Assembly: GCA_020744225.1 (NCBI GenBank)
Contig: JAGMWG010000014.1
Location: 558,001-622,000, forward strand
Direction: 5' to 3'
Origin: Paraphoma chrysanthemicola
Taxonomy: Eukaryota; Ascomycota; Dothideomycetes; Pleosporales; Phaeosphaeriaceae
Length of the DNA: 64,000 nt
In this document: piece by piece, positions 11,719 through 21,915 of the stretch
Layout: every line of letters begins with the position of its first letter
How positions within the stretch are numbered: position 1 is the stretch's first letter
Notes under the pieces: model-generated
Databases searched by the model: none
What the model saw: only the letters and a program-made list of their open reading frames with translations
What the model was told of the DNA's origin: nothing
Program-made: the position numbers and the translations under genes

Positions 11719-12382
11719 TTTGTTGTACCTTGACAACAAATTGAAGTGCTCATAGTTGTTTGGGTAGGCGTTAGGTGTCGCTCATGAACAGGTCGGATAC
11801 CAGGGAAATGGGCTTCTTGTTGGCAAACATGAATGTGGTGGCTTCGGTGCTCAGGTACTTTCTCAACAGGCCATACGCCTTTATGATCTTGTTTTTTTAC
11901 TGTTCTATACCGTTAGTGGCATGCAAATTCAATGATTCCCAATTTCACTACTTCAATAGTGCTCGCCCGCTGCCTCCGCCCTCGTGTGATGTTTGAATTG
12001 GGTTACACTCGCCGGTGCTTACAGCCAAGCTCCGGCCTTTGCGCAACGACACAGTTCTGGGCAGCGGAAAGTCTTATCATTGCCAAGATTATGACAAATT
12101 CGGTTGGCTTCAGGTCCCCCACACCTCGCACGCGAGTCGATGGTTCGAACAAGCCTTCCCCACGTTGCTATCAGTCCAGAGCGTCGGGTGCCTTGATGTA
12201 CAAAGATCGCCCCGCGGAATGTTGCGACCTCGCTGAATCCGCACCTGTCGACCAGCACTGCATCCTCCCAATTGTACCTTCGCCGTGCGCCAATTATAAT
12301 ATACTCTCTTGAGACTGAGTTGCGACTGCACTTTGGTAGATTATTGTCGCGTTACTCTTAGACGTAGTACACTCCTGCAACG
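11719..12382. other. Intergenic region
   Basis: This contains the pacC 3' flank and the promoter of the next gene. Nothing else is supported. Confidence 0.6.
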
Positions 12383-12942
12383 ATGCCCTACGGTAGGGGT
12401 GGCGCAGGTAACATCCTGCAGGCAAAGGAGGAGAGCAAGAAGGTTGCTGAGGCAAGCAGGCCTTTAAAGCACATCCTTGTTGAAGCAATTGCTAACACCA
12501 ACCTTAGGACGTCGAAGCTAATCGCGCGTCCTCTACACCTTCTACAACCCAGCCCATCTCTCAGCCCCCCTCCGAATATGCACATATGGGCCGCGGCGGC
12601 GCAGGAAACTGGTTCCAACCCAAAGAGCTACAAAAGGATGGTACCTTTACACAACCTACCGATTCCACTGCCATCCCCACATCCTCCACACCACAGGTTA
12701 GCAAGCCGTGGCACCCCGAAGGCCAGGAACTGCCTGTAGCGAGGTCGGGGCGCGGTGGCGCGGGGAATTTCGTGTGGAGGAGTGAGGAGGAGATTAGGCG
12801 GGAGAAGGAAGGAAGGGAATTGGACGAGCTGAAGAAGAAGGAAAGCGTAAGGGAGAGTGTGGAGAAGGGGGTTGAGGAGGTGTTGGCAAGGCCAGGAAAG
12901 GTGGTTGTCAGTGGAGAGGGAGGAAGGACGAGGGGATGGTAG
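12383..12942 (+). CDS. Small RGGAGN-repeat protein (DUF3602 type)
   Basis: The protein of about 167 aa has three copies of the motif GRGGAGN (near the start, near the middle and near residue 105). This is the hallmark of the fungal DUF3602 family, whose function is unknown. Exon 2 is 12508-12942 and begins DVEANRASS, as family members do. Exon 1 starts at 12383 (MPYGRGGAGN). Its end is ambiguous. A GC-AG intron at 12452-12507 (donor GCAAGC) gives ESKKVAE-DVEAN and fits best. A GT donor at 12443 (GTTGCT) would drop VAE. The C-terminal half is a charged helix (EEEIRREKEGRELDELKKK). The family assignment is firm; the role is unknown. Confidence 0.85.
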
Positions 12943-13555
12943 GTGGGTGTTGATGGAGTTATGGACGACTTGGGAGCGGATGAATGTCGAATTCATGTTA
13001 GTTATCAGTCGCAAAGATAATTTTGGTAGCTATACACGCAGGACTGGTTGTGTTGCAGCTTCAAGTACATCAAAGTGAACATGACCAAAGGTCTTTTTTC
13101 TAATCATGTTTAGTATGCCTTGAAAACTTGAGAGTGTGCCGGTATCCCCCTATCAAATTGGGTCTGCACTGTCTATGAAAAGTGCACAGCTCTTGGCTGC
13201 GTATCATGTCCATCAAGCGGATGGATGTGTTCACATTGAAAGCTGCACGACGTGTGAAGCAGTCGTCCATATTTTCACAAGATAATACACCCAAATGTAG
13301 TACAGTCTCCTGCTGTGGCTGTTGTCACGGCAGCTTGACAGGGCGGACATGTGTTGATGGAGGTGTCCGAAGTGGGCGAGAGCCAATGACGTCGCTTCCT
13401 CGTTGGGAACATGGCCCGTGCCGTTTGTTTTGTCTTGGCATCTCATGACGATCTAGCCCGCAACATACACAACCTCTCCACCCACAGACCACTCCAATCT
13501 CCGCCCAACTGCTTTGCGACCGTCGGTCTACAGTTGCTCGACACCCACAGCCAAC
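12943..13555. other. Intergenic region
   Basis: No gene or clear regulatory element is supported between the DUF3602-type gene and the next start. Confidence 0.6.
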
Positions 13556-16017
13556 ATGGCGCGCCGCTCAGCACGCTTGCAGAAGGTATGCGAATTTTCG
13601 TCGTTTTCATCTCGCCTATGGTTTGTTTACATTTGCTAATGCGCTCGTTCAGCAGCCCACACCCGTCGCCGACACACCATCGAGGTCGGATGACGAGAGT
13701 TGGGTGACCGCCTCACCTCATGCAGAGCTTCCGACCCTCCCCGAGCTGCCTGACCTTCCTGATCCGACCCTTAAGACACCACAGAAGCCCGCGGTTGCTG
13801 AGCGCAGGCCCACTTCGAAGCTTCCACCTGCGACAGCGACCCCAACACCGCGCACGAATTTGTCCAAGTCTCTCCTGCCGGCTATGTCGAGTCGCACACC
13901 AAACAATCGCACTCCGATCAAGCCGGCAGGCGAAGAGATGCACCCGGCCCATCATCACGCGAGCACTGCGAAGGTCTTGGACGAGGCGCGCTGGCTGGGG
14001 TTCCAGGCGCTGGGAGCTCACACCGCGCCGCCAAAGGCAATGGGCGCAAATCAAGCCACTCCGTCCAAAACACCCGTCCCTGCCTCTGCCGCCGATCTCG
14101 CCCGCATCGAATCGTCGCCCGACTTTCGCTTCCGGTTCAAATCTCCATTTTCTGGCTTTGGCGGCGCGAAAACCTTCAAGCAGAACGACCAAACGCTAAG
14201 CCCACGCACCCGAAATCTGCTGAAGGAAGTAAAAGGCGGTGACACTCCGGGAGGAAGCCGGGCCCTTTTCGGCGCAACCGAGTTCTCGTCCAAGGCGGAT
14301 GTTGCACCAGAGCGCAAGAAGGTTGAGCCAAAGGGCAAGATGGCCCGCTTCAGCGACGTCCATATGCAGCAATTCAAGAAGATGGACTCCATCGCCAACC
14401 ATGCCTCGGCTTTCCGTGCTGATCCAACCCGGTTCAAGCCCGTGGTTGCCCAACCGTTGAAGAAGTCACCCTCGAAGGCTGATCTTGCGAAGCCCGAGGC
14501 TGGCAAGCTCAAGCGTACACAGTCGAAGATGGACATCGCAGAGCCCGCGCAGGCGCCAACGAGCAGCTTGAAGCGCACACAATCGAAAGTTGATGTTACA
14601 GAGTCCAGCACCAGCAAGATTCCACCGACACCGCTGAAGCGAACCCAGTCCAAGATGGACTTGACCGGATCTAGCCTGCCGCGCTCTCAGTCGACAGTCC
14701 GACTTGTGCCTCCTACCCGTGATGGCCGGCCCATCTCTCGAGATGGTCCTGTCGATGGTAAGTCCATTGCGCCCCTGCTCGCTTCTTGCAATGTAACGTT
14801 TTGCTGACTATTTGGCCATAGGCAATCCAGCTGCGAAGCGTGTGAAGCGTACCGAGATAGACGATGCTGCCACTACGCGTCCCATGTCTCGCGACGGCCT
14901 CGCAGGACCCTCTGCACCGACATCAGCTATACCCGCTCGCAAGATCACTTCCCAGACCGCGCTGCCTCGCCTTGCTGCTCGACTAATGACGCCGACCAAG
15001 TCTTCCATCGCCCGATCACAGAGCGTCAAAGCGATGAAGACCACTTCAATGATTCCGTCTCTCAACAAGTCGCCATCGAAGAGCAATCTCTTCTCACCCA
15101 CCAACATCGCCCAGGCTATGCGGGACAGCGCCAAAGAAAGCATGCGCCAAGTAGGTTCCACTTCTGTGCCATATTTGACATGTCCACTTTGTACCACATG
15201 TACTAACGAGACTATCAGGCGAGCCACAACTTGCAGCGAGTTCGCTCCATTCTGCGTACACCCAGCCGAAAGTTTTCTGATGATCCAGCCAAGGTCGCTG
15301 CAGGAACACACATGTCTCCACCCCCAGCCTTCAATCTCGAGAAGGTTTTGCCTGTTCCTCCTGCCACAGCACCTGTCAGAAAGCAGGTGATCTTCTCTAG
15401 CAGTACTCTACAGCGTGCCTCGGAGACTGAACTTGGCAAGTCACCATCACCTATGAAGTTCAGAGCTGGCAGTGAGGTGCCTACTGGAGCAGTCTTCTAT
15501 CCTACCCTGGCCGGAGTTCAGTACCCAGATATCTCGCAGGATTCCGAGTCTCCTACCGCTTCACCCTCACGTCGTCTCACGTTCGGTGGAGAAGCAGCAA
15601 ATCACCCACGATCGTTCTCTTTCGAGTCTGGCAAAGCAGTCAACTTCGGTAAGTCCACCGCGTCACAGCGCCATGGCGGCTTGCCACATCTGCGTCTTTT
15701 CACACGAGCCATGCTAATGGAAAGCAGGTCCTGCCTCAACTGGCACCATCCGAATGGTCCGCAAGAGCGACGCCTCGTCTTTGGTTGAGGGTAAGAAGCG
15801 GAAGCTCGATACCGTTCAGGAGACCTCCGACAAGGAGAATAGTGAGCCTGTTGAGGACGGATATCGTTCTGCAAAGAAGGTCAAGCCCACGCCTGCTACG
15901 CCTTCCAAGACCCCTGCTGCTTCCAGCAAGCTACCTCGCCGCACACCAGGCCGAAGTAGCGCCATCAGCAAGTCTCGACTTGCTTTTCTCGCTACACCAA
16001 AGCGCGGCAAGGCTTAG
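13556..16017 (+). CDS. Large basic Ser/Thr/Pro-rich protein, probably nuclear or spindle-associated
   Basis: Five exons (13556-13585, 13653-14757, 14822-15150, 15219-15648, 15728-16017) join in phase to 727 aa. Every intron has clear GT-AG ends and is 64-79 bp. I recognise no catalytic domain. Conserved-looking blocks are FKSPFSGFGGAKTFKQNDQ, LSPRTRNLLKEVKGG and FSDVHMQQFKKMDSIANHAS. Three LKRTQSK(M/V)D units occur in tandem near the middle. The C-terminus is strongly basic (SKLPRRTPGRSS, LATPKRGKA) with several likely nuclear localisation signals and many SP/TP sites. The composition suggests a phosphoregulated chromatin- or microtubule-binding protein; that is inference only. The first intron ends in a CAGCAG tandem acceptor, so one Gln may be optional. 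Confidence 0.8.
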
Positions 16018-16709
16018 ACCACCAGGATCGTTGTATACGGCCAACTCCGTTCACTAGGCACAATACAATTGTCGCAGGATTCGACAAGCTTTGGATCTTC
16101 CAGGATCTGCCGATCTGCTTCAGCTCTGGTCAACAACTCACTTTGACCCTCGCGCACTCATTACCACTTTAGCATTGCGCGCCTTGTCCCCCATCTTGCT
16201 CAAATGGCGTTGTGAAGGACATACTAGCGTTCTGGTGGCCTCTATCGGTCAGGATTCACGGTCTCCTCTATCATGATGCAATCTCTGTTTCGTTTCTTTC
16301 CTATGTCACGATATCTGGTGGGGATTACGGGCAATCTGGTGTTCATCGGTGGTCAAAATCTCCTTTTGTCTCTAATCTCATGTCTCCATCAGGATTGCAT
16401 ACACGACACGACTTTCATGATCATACTTATAGTGTGCATTTGTAACATACGAATGAATGGGCAGCTTACTTGAAGAACTTCATCATGTGGCATGACACGT
16501 ATGCCTTGGTCAGGGGATCCTTGCAACGCGATGAGTGATGATCACTGATGAGGCGGTGAGCTGTGAGTTGCAAACGCAACCGCGAGCATCGTAGGAAGAA
16601 TGCGGAGTCCGTGTTCACAGTGGCAATTACACAGAATGCTACGAGTTTATAGCGACAAAGATATGGTGTTGCACATGAAGTGATCAAAATGAGTGAAGAA
16701 TGACTAAGC
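16018..16709. other. Intergenic region
   Basis: 3' flank of the preceding gene and upstream region of the BAG-domain gene. No gene is supported. Confidence 0.55.
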
Positions 16710-17189
16710 GTGGACCCTTCTTTTCTCGAGGCTCGTGTGCGGGTGTCCGGGCGTTCTCCGGAAATCGACGTCAGGCCGCTCCAACCTTTCGCCGATTCAC
16801 GAGCAATCCACGGGCTTAGACAACCCCACCTGCAGAATTCACCTGCACCTCCTAGCACCTTCCCCGTCGCTTACTACGTCATTCTCAGCCCTGCTCGCTC
16901 TCAGCAGGGCGGCTCAACACCAGCCTTCACCGTGGCGTCGCTCACTACATTTGTCGACGACGTGAAGAAGTCATTGACCTTCCTCAAGAACCACCCACTC
17001 CTGTCTACGACCTCGTCTCCCGCGATTACCAACGGCGAAGACCTACCCAACGACGCCCTTTCCAGGCTCACCAGATTTGTGCAACACGCCAGCGCCAGCG
17101 ACATTATCGACTTTGTCACGCACCCCCGCTTTGACGACCCAGCCTACCTCACCACTCTTGCTGCTGCATTAGCTGCAGTCTTTATCACC

Positions 17190-18230
17190 ATGTCTTGGTT
17201 TTCTCGCTCAGGCGGTGGAGGCTGGGGTGGTCGTTTCTCACCATTCGGTCGCCCGGGCAATTCGCCTAACTCGGGCGTAGTGAACGACTCGGACTTTTCG
17301 TATATCACAAACGAGGACTTGCGAAGAAACGGTGCCGCGCAGACTCCAGAAATTGTGGACTGGGACGACAAGAACCCTCAGCGGGAGACTGACGTGCTAG
17401 TCTTCAAGGAGAAGCGGACACACTACCCTACGCATTTCCCCGCGCACAGCATACGTGACGGAGATCTCAAGATCGGGACAGTGCGACAGGCAGCTGCGAA
17501 AAAGCTGGGCGTCGCCGACCCACGACGGATACGAATGTTCTTCAAGGGCCGCAACATGAAGCACGATGAGCGAAGTGCGCGAGAGGAGGGCCTGCGAGGC
17601 GATGGCACTGGCAGTGAGATTCTAGTCACAGTTGGCGAAGCGCCCGTTGGTGGATTTGCACCAGGCGCTGAGGAGACATCCCCCCGCGCTTGGAGCGATG
17701 GTGAGGATGAAGAAGACGACGATGACGATGTCGATTCTGGTGCAAACACGCCAGGCGGCAAGAAGAAGCCCCGCAAGCGCGGCGGCAGGAAGAGCAAGAA
17801 GAAGGGCGCGTTCTCCGCCAACGCCTCTGGCACATCCACGCCGGGCTACGTTGGTCAAGCTGCCGGCTCAGAATACCTTCCCATACCTTCGCACGTCAAC
17901 GCGCAGCCGCGTCCGACCTCCGCGCCGCCCTCGAATCCTCCCCGTGCGGAACCACAAACCGCTATGGCGAAGCTCGAGGCTCTGTCCAGCAGGTTTCATA
18001 CTGAGTTCGTCCCGCTTGCTGTGCAGTATATCAACAACCCCCCGGAAGAGAAGGCGAAACGCGAGTTTGAGTACAAGAAGCTGAGCGAGACCATCTTGAC
18101 GCAGATCATCTTTAAGCTAGATGGCGTGGAGACTGAAGGCGACCAGGAGGCAAGGATGAAGCGAAAGGCTATTGTTAAAGAGGTGCAGGGTATGCTCAAC
18201 AAGCTGGATGAGGTTGGCAAGGCTGGTTAG
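17190..18230 (+). CDS. BAG-domain Hsp70 co-chaperone with ubiquitin-like region
   Basis: The first ATG of the frame is at 17190 (MSWFSRSGGG), giving 346 aa. The frame is open upstream to 16704 with no ATG. That upstream stretch encodes a plausible membrane segment (YLTTLAAALAAVFITMSW) that runs into the annotated start, so the real N-terminus may lie further upstream. A ubiquitin-like region (about residues 65-150, VLVFKEKRTHYPTHFPAHSI to ILVTVGEA) is followed by an acidic patch, a Lys/Arg-rich linker and a C-terminal BAG domain (ALSSRFHTEFVPLAVQYINN to EVQGMLNKLDEV). BAG domains bind the Hsp70 ATPase domain and release nucleotide. The membrane segment plus BAG resembles yeast Snl1 at the ER. 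The domain call is firm; the start is not. Confidence 0.85.
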   Translation: MSWFSRSGGGGWGGRFSPFGRPGNSPNSGVVNDSDFSYITNEDLRRNGAAQTPEIVDWDDKNPQRETDVLVFKEKRTHYPTHFPAHSIRDGDLKIGTVRQAAAKKLGVADPRRIRMFFKGRNMKHDERSAREEGLRGDGTGSEILVTVGEAPVGGFAPGAEETSPRAWSDGEDEEDDDDDVDSGANTPGGKKKPRKRGGRKSKKKGAFSANASGTSTPGYVGQAAGSEYLPIPSHVNAQPRPTSAPPSNPPRAEPQTAMAKLEALSSRFHTEFVPLAVQYINNPPEEKAKREFEYKKLSETILTQIIFKLDGVETEGDQEARMKRKAIVKEVQGMLNKLDEVGKAG

Positions 18231-19168
18231 ACGCCTGTTTCCCCGTTTCTTTGCCTATGGAGGGTACGTGTAACAACGATAGGCTGTATTTCTTGTCAAT
18301 ACTTGACTATAGATTGATACCATGCAGGGGCATCTAGCGAATGGCGCTAGTTGAACTGTCGACATATTGACGCTGTAATCCACTTTTCATCACCTCGTGA
18401 GGCTCCTCCAGATGCTAGTTCTACTCTGTTCGTTCGACAATTGCATTCTCACTGCTCCAATTGTGCCAGGCGTAAGAAGGAAGGAAAGTCTAGAACAAAT
18501 CGGCCAAGATGTTCATAAATCAATGTTTTGTCGAATCTGTCCTATGATTTGCCGCACCAACTCACGTGCACCTTCGGGTAACCCTCTATATCGCTCGTGA
18601 TGGGAGGCGCACGCGAGGTTGTGTCACCCCGCACTCTCAGCTCCTACCTGGCAACGGACTCACACGAGACAGCACAACACTCGGCCATCGCTTGCGAACA
18701 CGATGCGTATTATTAGCAGCCCAGAGATCTATCCAATATGCGATCGCACCAAACGATTATGCTCTGACGACCTTGTTCGAAGCCTCAGTCTCCCCATTGG
18801 GTGATCATGCCACATGCCGCTCGCATTCCAACGTATAGCAGTCCTTCCGAAAGCCTCACCAATAGTTTGCTTGGATACGAACGTTGAAGGGACTCTCTGT
18901 ACGACGGACGCATCACGTTTGGGGTAGTTGTATCCTCGTTGTTTGGAATGCGAGTGGCCATGTTTCTTCAGCTCGCCCAACTCTAGACATTTCATTATTG
19001 AAAGTACGAGAACGCTCGTGAATAAAAAGCACCACGACCTCGTGTCCAAACTGCTCGTGGCCAAACTTTGCAAAAGTCCTTTTTACATACATCAGACGCC
19101 GAAGACCCTTAGTCTTTTCTTGCTAACTTTTGCTTCAAACGAAACCTCGATACTACAAGCTTTCAGAC
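18231..19168. other. Intergenic region
   Basis: No gene is supported; this contains the 3' flank of the BAG gene and the promoter of the secreted repeat protein. Confidence 0.6.
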
Positions 19169-20347
19169 ATGATTCGGCTAGTCTTCTTCATTTTCCCATT
19201 ATGGGCTCTAGCAAATGAATCTCCTGCTCCTCCTGGCATCACGCCTTGCACAGTAGGCTACGATAAGCCTTGCCGTCCGAGTGCAACATGTACACCAACG
19301 ATGACCTCGACGGCAGGAAAGCCATGGTTGGGTCAATGTATCAACATTCCAACACCACCACCAACATCTCCGACTCCGACGCCTCCAAGCGTTACGCCAT
19401 GCACAGTCGGGCAGGACGGTCCTTGTCTTCCAAGATCGACTTGTACGCCGACTATGATCTCGACGTCTGGCCAGCCATGGCTCGGGCAGTGCATTGCGAC
19501 TCCAACACCGCCATCATCTCCCACACCTACTCCGCCAAGCGTTACGCCTTGTACGGTAGGTCAAGATGGTCCTTGTCTTCCAGGATCGACGTGTACGCCT
19601 ACTATGATCTCGACGTCTGGCCAGCCGTGGCTCGGGCAATGTATTGCAACTCCAACGCCTCCAAATGTCACACCCTGCACCGTGGGACAGGATGCACCTT
19701 GCCTTCCCAGATCGACATGCACACCAACCATGATCTCGACATCTGGTCAGCCGTGGCTGGGACAGTGCATTGCAACTCCAACGCCTCCAAACGTCACGCC
19801 TTGTACCGTAGGACAGGACGGACCTTGCCTTCCAAGATCAACGTGTACGCCGACTATGATTTCAACGTCTGGGCAGCCGTGGCTGGGACAGTGCATTGCA
19901 ACTCCGACACCAATCGTGGTGATCCCATGCACTATGGGAAATGATGGGCCTTGTCTTCCTTATTCCGTCTGCACGCCGACTATGACATCGACTACAGGAC
20001 TGCCATGGCTTGGACAGTGTATTGCGACCAACACGCCACCGGCAGGCTCACCCTCTCCGACTCCTGGTCCCACCGAATGCTACGTTGGTTGGAGAGATCG
20101 GTGTCCACATGGATCAACTTGCACGCCGACTATGACATGTCATCATTGGCAGCGTTGCGGCGGAAAGTGCATAGCAACTCCCACGCCACCTGTAACATCG
20201 GTCCAAAGATGTCAGCTTGCTCTACCGCCGAGTATAAAGCAATGCAATCCAGGATCGACATGTTCGCGAACTGATACCGCGTGTCCACCTGGTGGGTGTT
20301 TCGGTCGCTGCGTACCCGCAGCCACACCTGCCCCAACGCCGGCGTAG
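19169..20347 (+). CDS. Secreted tandem cysteine-repeat protein
   Basis: An intronless ORF of 392 aa with a signal peptide (MIRLVFFIFPLWALA). The start at 19169 is chosen because the signal peptide follows directly; an in-frame upstream extension lacks this. The mature protein is eight repeats joined by Pro/Thr linkers (TPTPP). Units 1-6 share the pattern C-x7-C-x5-C-x15-C (for example PCTVGQDGPCLPRSTCTPTM then PWLGQC). Unit 7 gains two extra Cys and carries GGKC in place of LGQC. Unit 8 is divergent, with CFGRC. Units 2-5 are nearly identical. Similar Cys/Gly repeats occur in secreted fungal proteins of unknown role; a wall, adhesion or effector-like function is possible but not shown. I do not recognise a named family. 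Confidence 0.85.
   Translation: MIRLVFFIFPLWALANESPAPPGITPCTVGYDKPCRPSATCTPTMTSTAGKPWLGQCINIPTPPPTSPTPTPPSVTPCTVGQDGPCLPRSTCTPTMISTSGQPWLGQCIATPTPPSSPTPTPPSVTPCTVGQDGPCLPGSTCTPTMISTSGQPWLGQCIATPTPPNVTPCTVGQDAPCLPRSTCTPTMISTSGQPWLGQCIATPTPPNVTPCTVGQDGPCLPRSTCTPTMISTSGQPWLGQCIATPTPIVVIPCTMGNDGPCLPYSVCTPTMTSTTGLPWLGQCIATNTPPAGSPSPTPGPTECYVGWRDRCPHGSTCTPTMTCHHWQRCGGKCIATPTPPVTSVQRCQLALPPSIKQCNPGSTCSRTDTACPPGGCFGRCVPAATPAPTPA
19391..19918 (+). repeat. Four near-identical coding repeats, mostly 126 bp period
   Basis: Units begin at 19391, 19541, 19667 and 19793, and the next unit at 19919. Spacing is 150 bp then exactly 126 bp three times. Each encodes the CTVGQDGPCLP to QCIATPTPP block. Near-identity at DNA level indicates recent tandem duplication or gene conversion. 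Confidence 0.9.
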
Positions 20348-20664
20348 GTGTGGAAGGGAAGAGGTTATTGGTGTAAGTCATGACTGAACGTATGAATTTG
20401 AGTTTGTATCTTGCATCCGTAGAAAATACATCGTTTCCCCTTGGACCTCCACGTCACTGCTTTCGTCTAATTGGAAGTGCAGTCATGAAGCAATTTCTTG
20501 CTGCAGCAACACATTTGACCCAGTCAGTAAAACTTTCGAAGGCCGAGTTGAAAAAGGCTCTCATTGCTATCAGAACCCCAGCAGTTACCGCAAGCGTTTT
20601 ACATAAATCAAGTAATGCAGTGCAAAATCGTCCTCATCACGCGACTCCCGACCTCTGGCCACGA
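20348..20664. other. Short convergent intergenic region
   Basis: 3' flanks of the secreted repeat gene and the convergent protease-like gene. Nothing else is seen. Confidence 0.6.
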
Positions 20665-21915
20665 TCAATCCAACGCCGCCTCATCAATCCTCCGCGCCAG
20701 TATCCTCCTTTCCCTCGCACATAGCGCCATAACACAACGTCTGACATGCGCCGAATTGAACTCGGCCTTTTCAGGATACCCCAGCGGCAAATCAAAGATG
20801 GCGGTGGCCGGTTCTACCAACGACGCCCCAGCCTCCTCCGTCCAATCCGCAATATACTGAATCAATTCCTTCGCCATCCACCACACAAATGGGCCACAAC
20901 CACCCGCATCTCTGGCCGCATTGTCGCGACCTTGGTGAGGCACGTTATTCGCCTGTCGTGGCTTCCACTGATCATCACCTGACGGCGGTGCCTCAATAGT
21001 CATACCAAGTTGCCTCAGAAGAAACCATGCTCCACGGTAACAATATTGCTCCACATTCGCCATATCTAGTTCGGGTTTCGAGTTGAAGTGCATCGCTTGG
21101 ATCACTGGGCCACGACAATCAAGCACGAGTAACGTCCAGTGGCTTCCTGCAAGTTGATCATGTCCGGCTTCGTACAGATAATCGTCTGTATTGCGCCTAT
21201 AGGAGTTGCTCAGCGGCATGAAAATGAAAGCCTTGTCTTTGATTGCAGCAGAAATGTCTTCGAATTGGCTCCAGGTCTCAGCCTTGCTTTTGCCGGGACC
21301 ATATGCATACTCGGTGTCTGGATCTTCAGTGGCTCCAAGCCGAGCTAATGGGAGGACTTGACCTGGTGGGAGGATTGTGATATTGTGCTTCTCACTCTCG
21401 GTTATATTTTTGAGAGTCTCTAATGAGGTTCCAATGGTATTGTCGCTGTACCATCCATCACCGTCGGCAGTTTTCAAAAGATTGTGGAAGTCGCGATTGT
21501 GAAGTGTCGATTGTGGTAGATCAAGGTATAACGCGTCGTCGTTGGGCGGAGAGTAAAAGTCACTGCGGTCAAGATATGTGTAGCGCTTGGGATCGGGGAG
21601 TTGGTCGCCCATCGGTAAGTTGATGGACGAGGAGGGGACGCACCATGCGTTATGTAAATTGGTGCAGAAATCGGAGTCGAGGTCTGATGTGTGTTTCCAT
21701 TTGGTCCAGGAGGGAGGATCATATTGACCGGCCCAATGCACGGTGCGACAATCGATAGTCCAGCGGCGATTTCTGAACGGCGTGGCTGGTCTGTCTTTGG
21801 AGGTGTTTCCTAGGCGGGAATGGTCCGCTATTACAGCGAGGTTCTTTTTCCAGTGGCAGATCTTATTGTTGAGATCGACGTCAGGGAATGTAGTTTGATC
21901 AGAAAAGTCCTGCAT
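20665..21915 (-). CDS. Ulp1/C48-like cysteine protease (deSUMOylase/deneddylase type)
   Basis: A single-exon ORF of 416 aa. The C-terminal half resembles Ulp/SENP/NEDP1 cysteine proteases, which remove SUMO or NEDD8 from targets. The catalytic His lies in GSHWTLLVLDC (His259), the oxyanion-type Gln in NNVPHQGRDN (Gln328) and the nucleophile in GGCGPFVWW (Cys340). Where the family usually has Tyr-Asp-Ser, this protein has HFNS, so Asn278 takes the place of the catalytic Asp. Gln to Cys spacing (12) is longer than the usual 5-6. The N-terminal half has no recognisable domain. It may be active with Asn as orienting residue, or an altered paralog rather than the housekeeping enzyme. Confidence 0.75.
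   Translation of the reverse strand: MQDFSDQTTFPDVDLNNKICHWKKNLAVIADHSRLGNTSKDRPATPFRNRRWTIDCRTVHWAGQYDPPSWTKWKHTSDLDSDFCTNLHNAWCVPSSSINLPMGDQLPDPKRYTYLDRSDFYSPPNDDALYLDLPQSTLHNRDFHNLLKTADGDGWYSDNTIGTSLETLKNITESEKHNITILPPGQVLPLARLGATEDPDTEYAYGPGKSKAETWSQFEDISAAIKDKAFIFMPLSNSYRRNTDDYLYEAGHDQLAGSHWTLLVLDCRGPVIQAMHFNSKPELDMANVEQYCYRGAWFLLRQLGMTIEAPPSGDDQWKPRQANNVPHQGRDNAARDAGGCGPFVWWMAKELIQYIADWTEEAGASLVEPATAIFDLPLGYPEKAEFNSAHVRRCVMALCARERRILARRIDEAALD

Noticed and set aside
19270..19944. Second open frame of 224 codons across the cysteine repeats
   Set aside because: An out-of-frame reading of the 126 bp repeats, open only because the repeat length is a multiple of three. It has no signal peptide.
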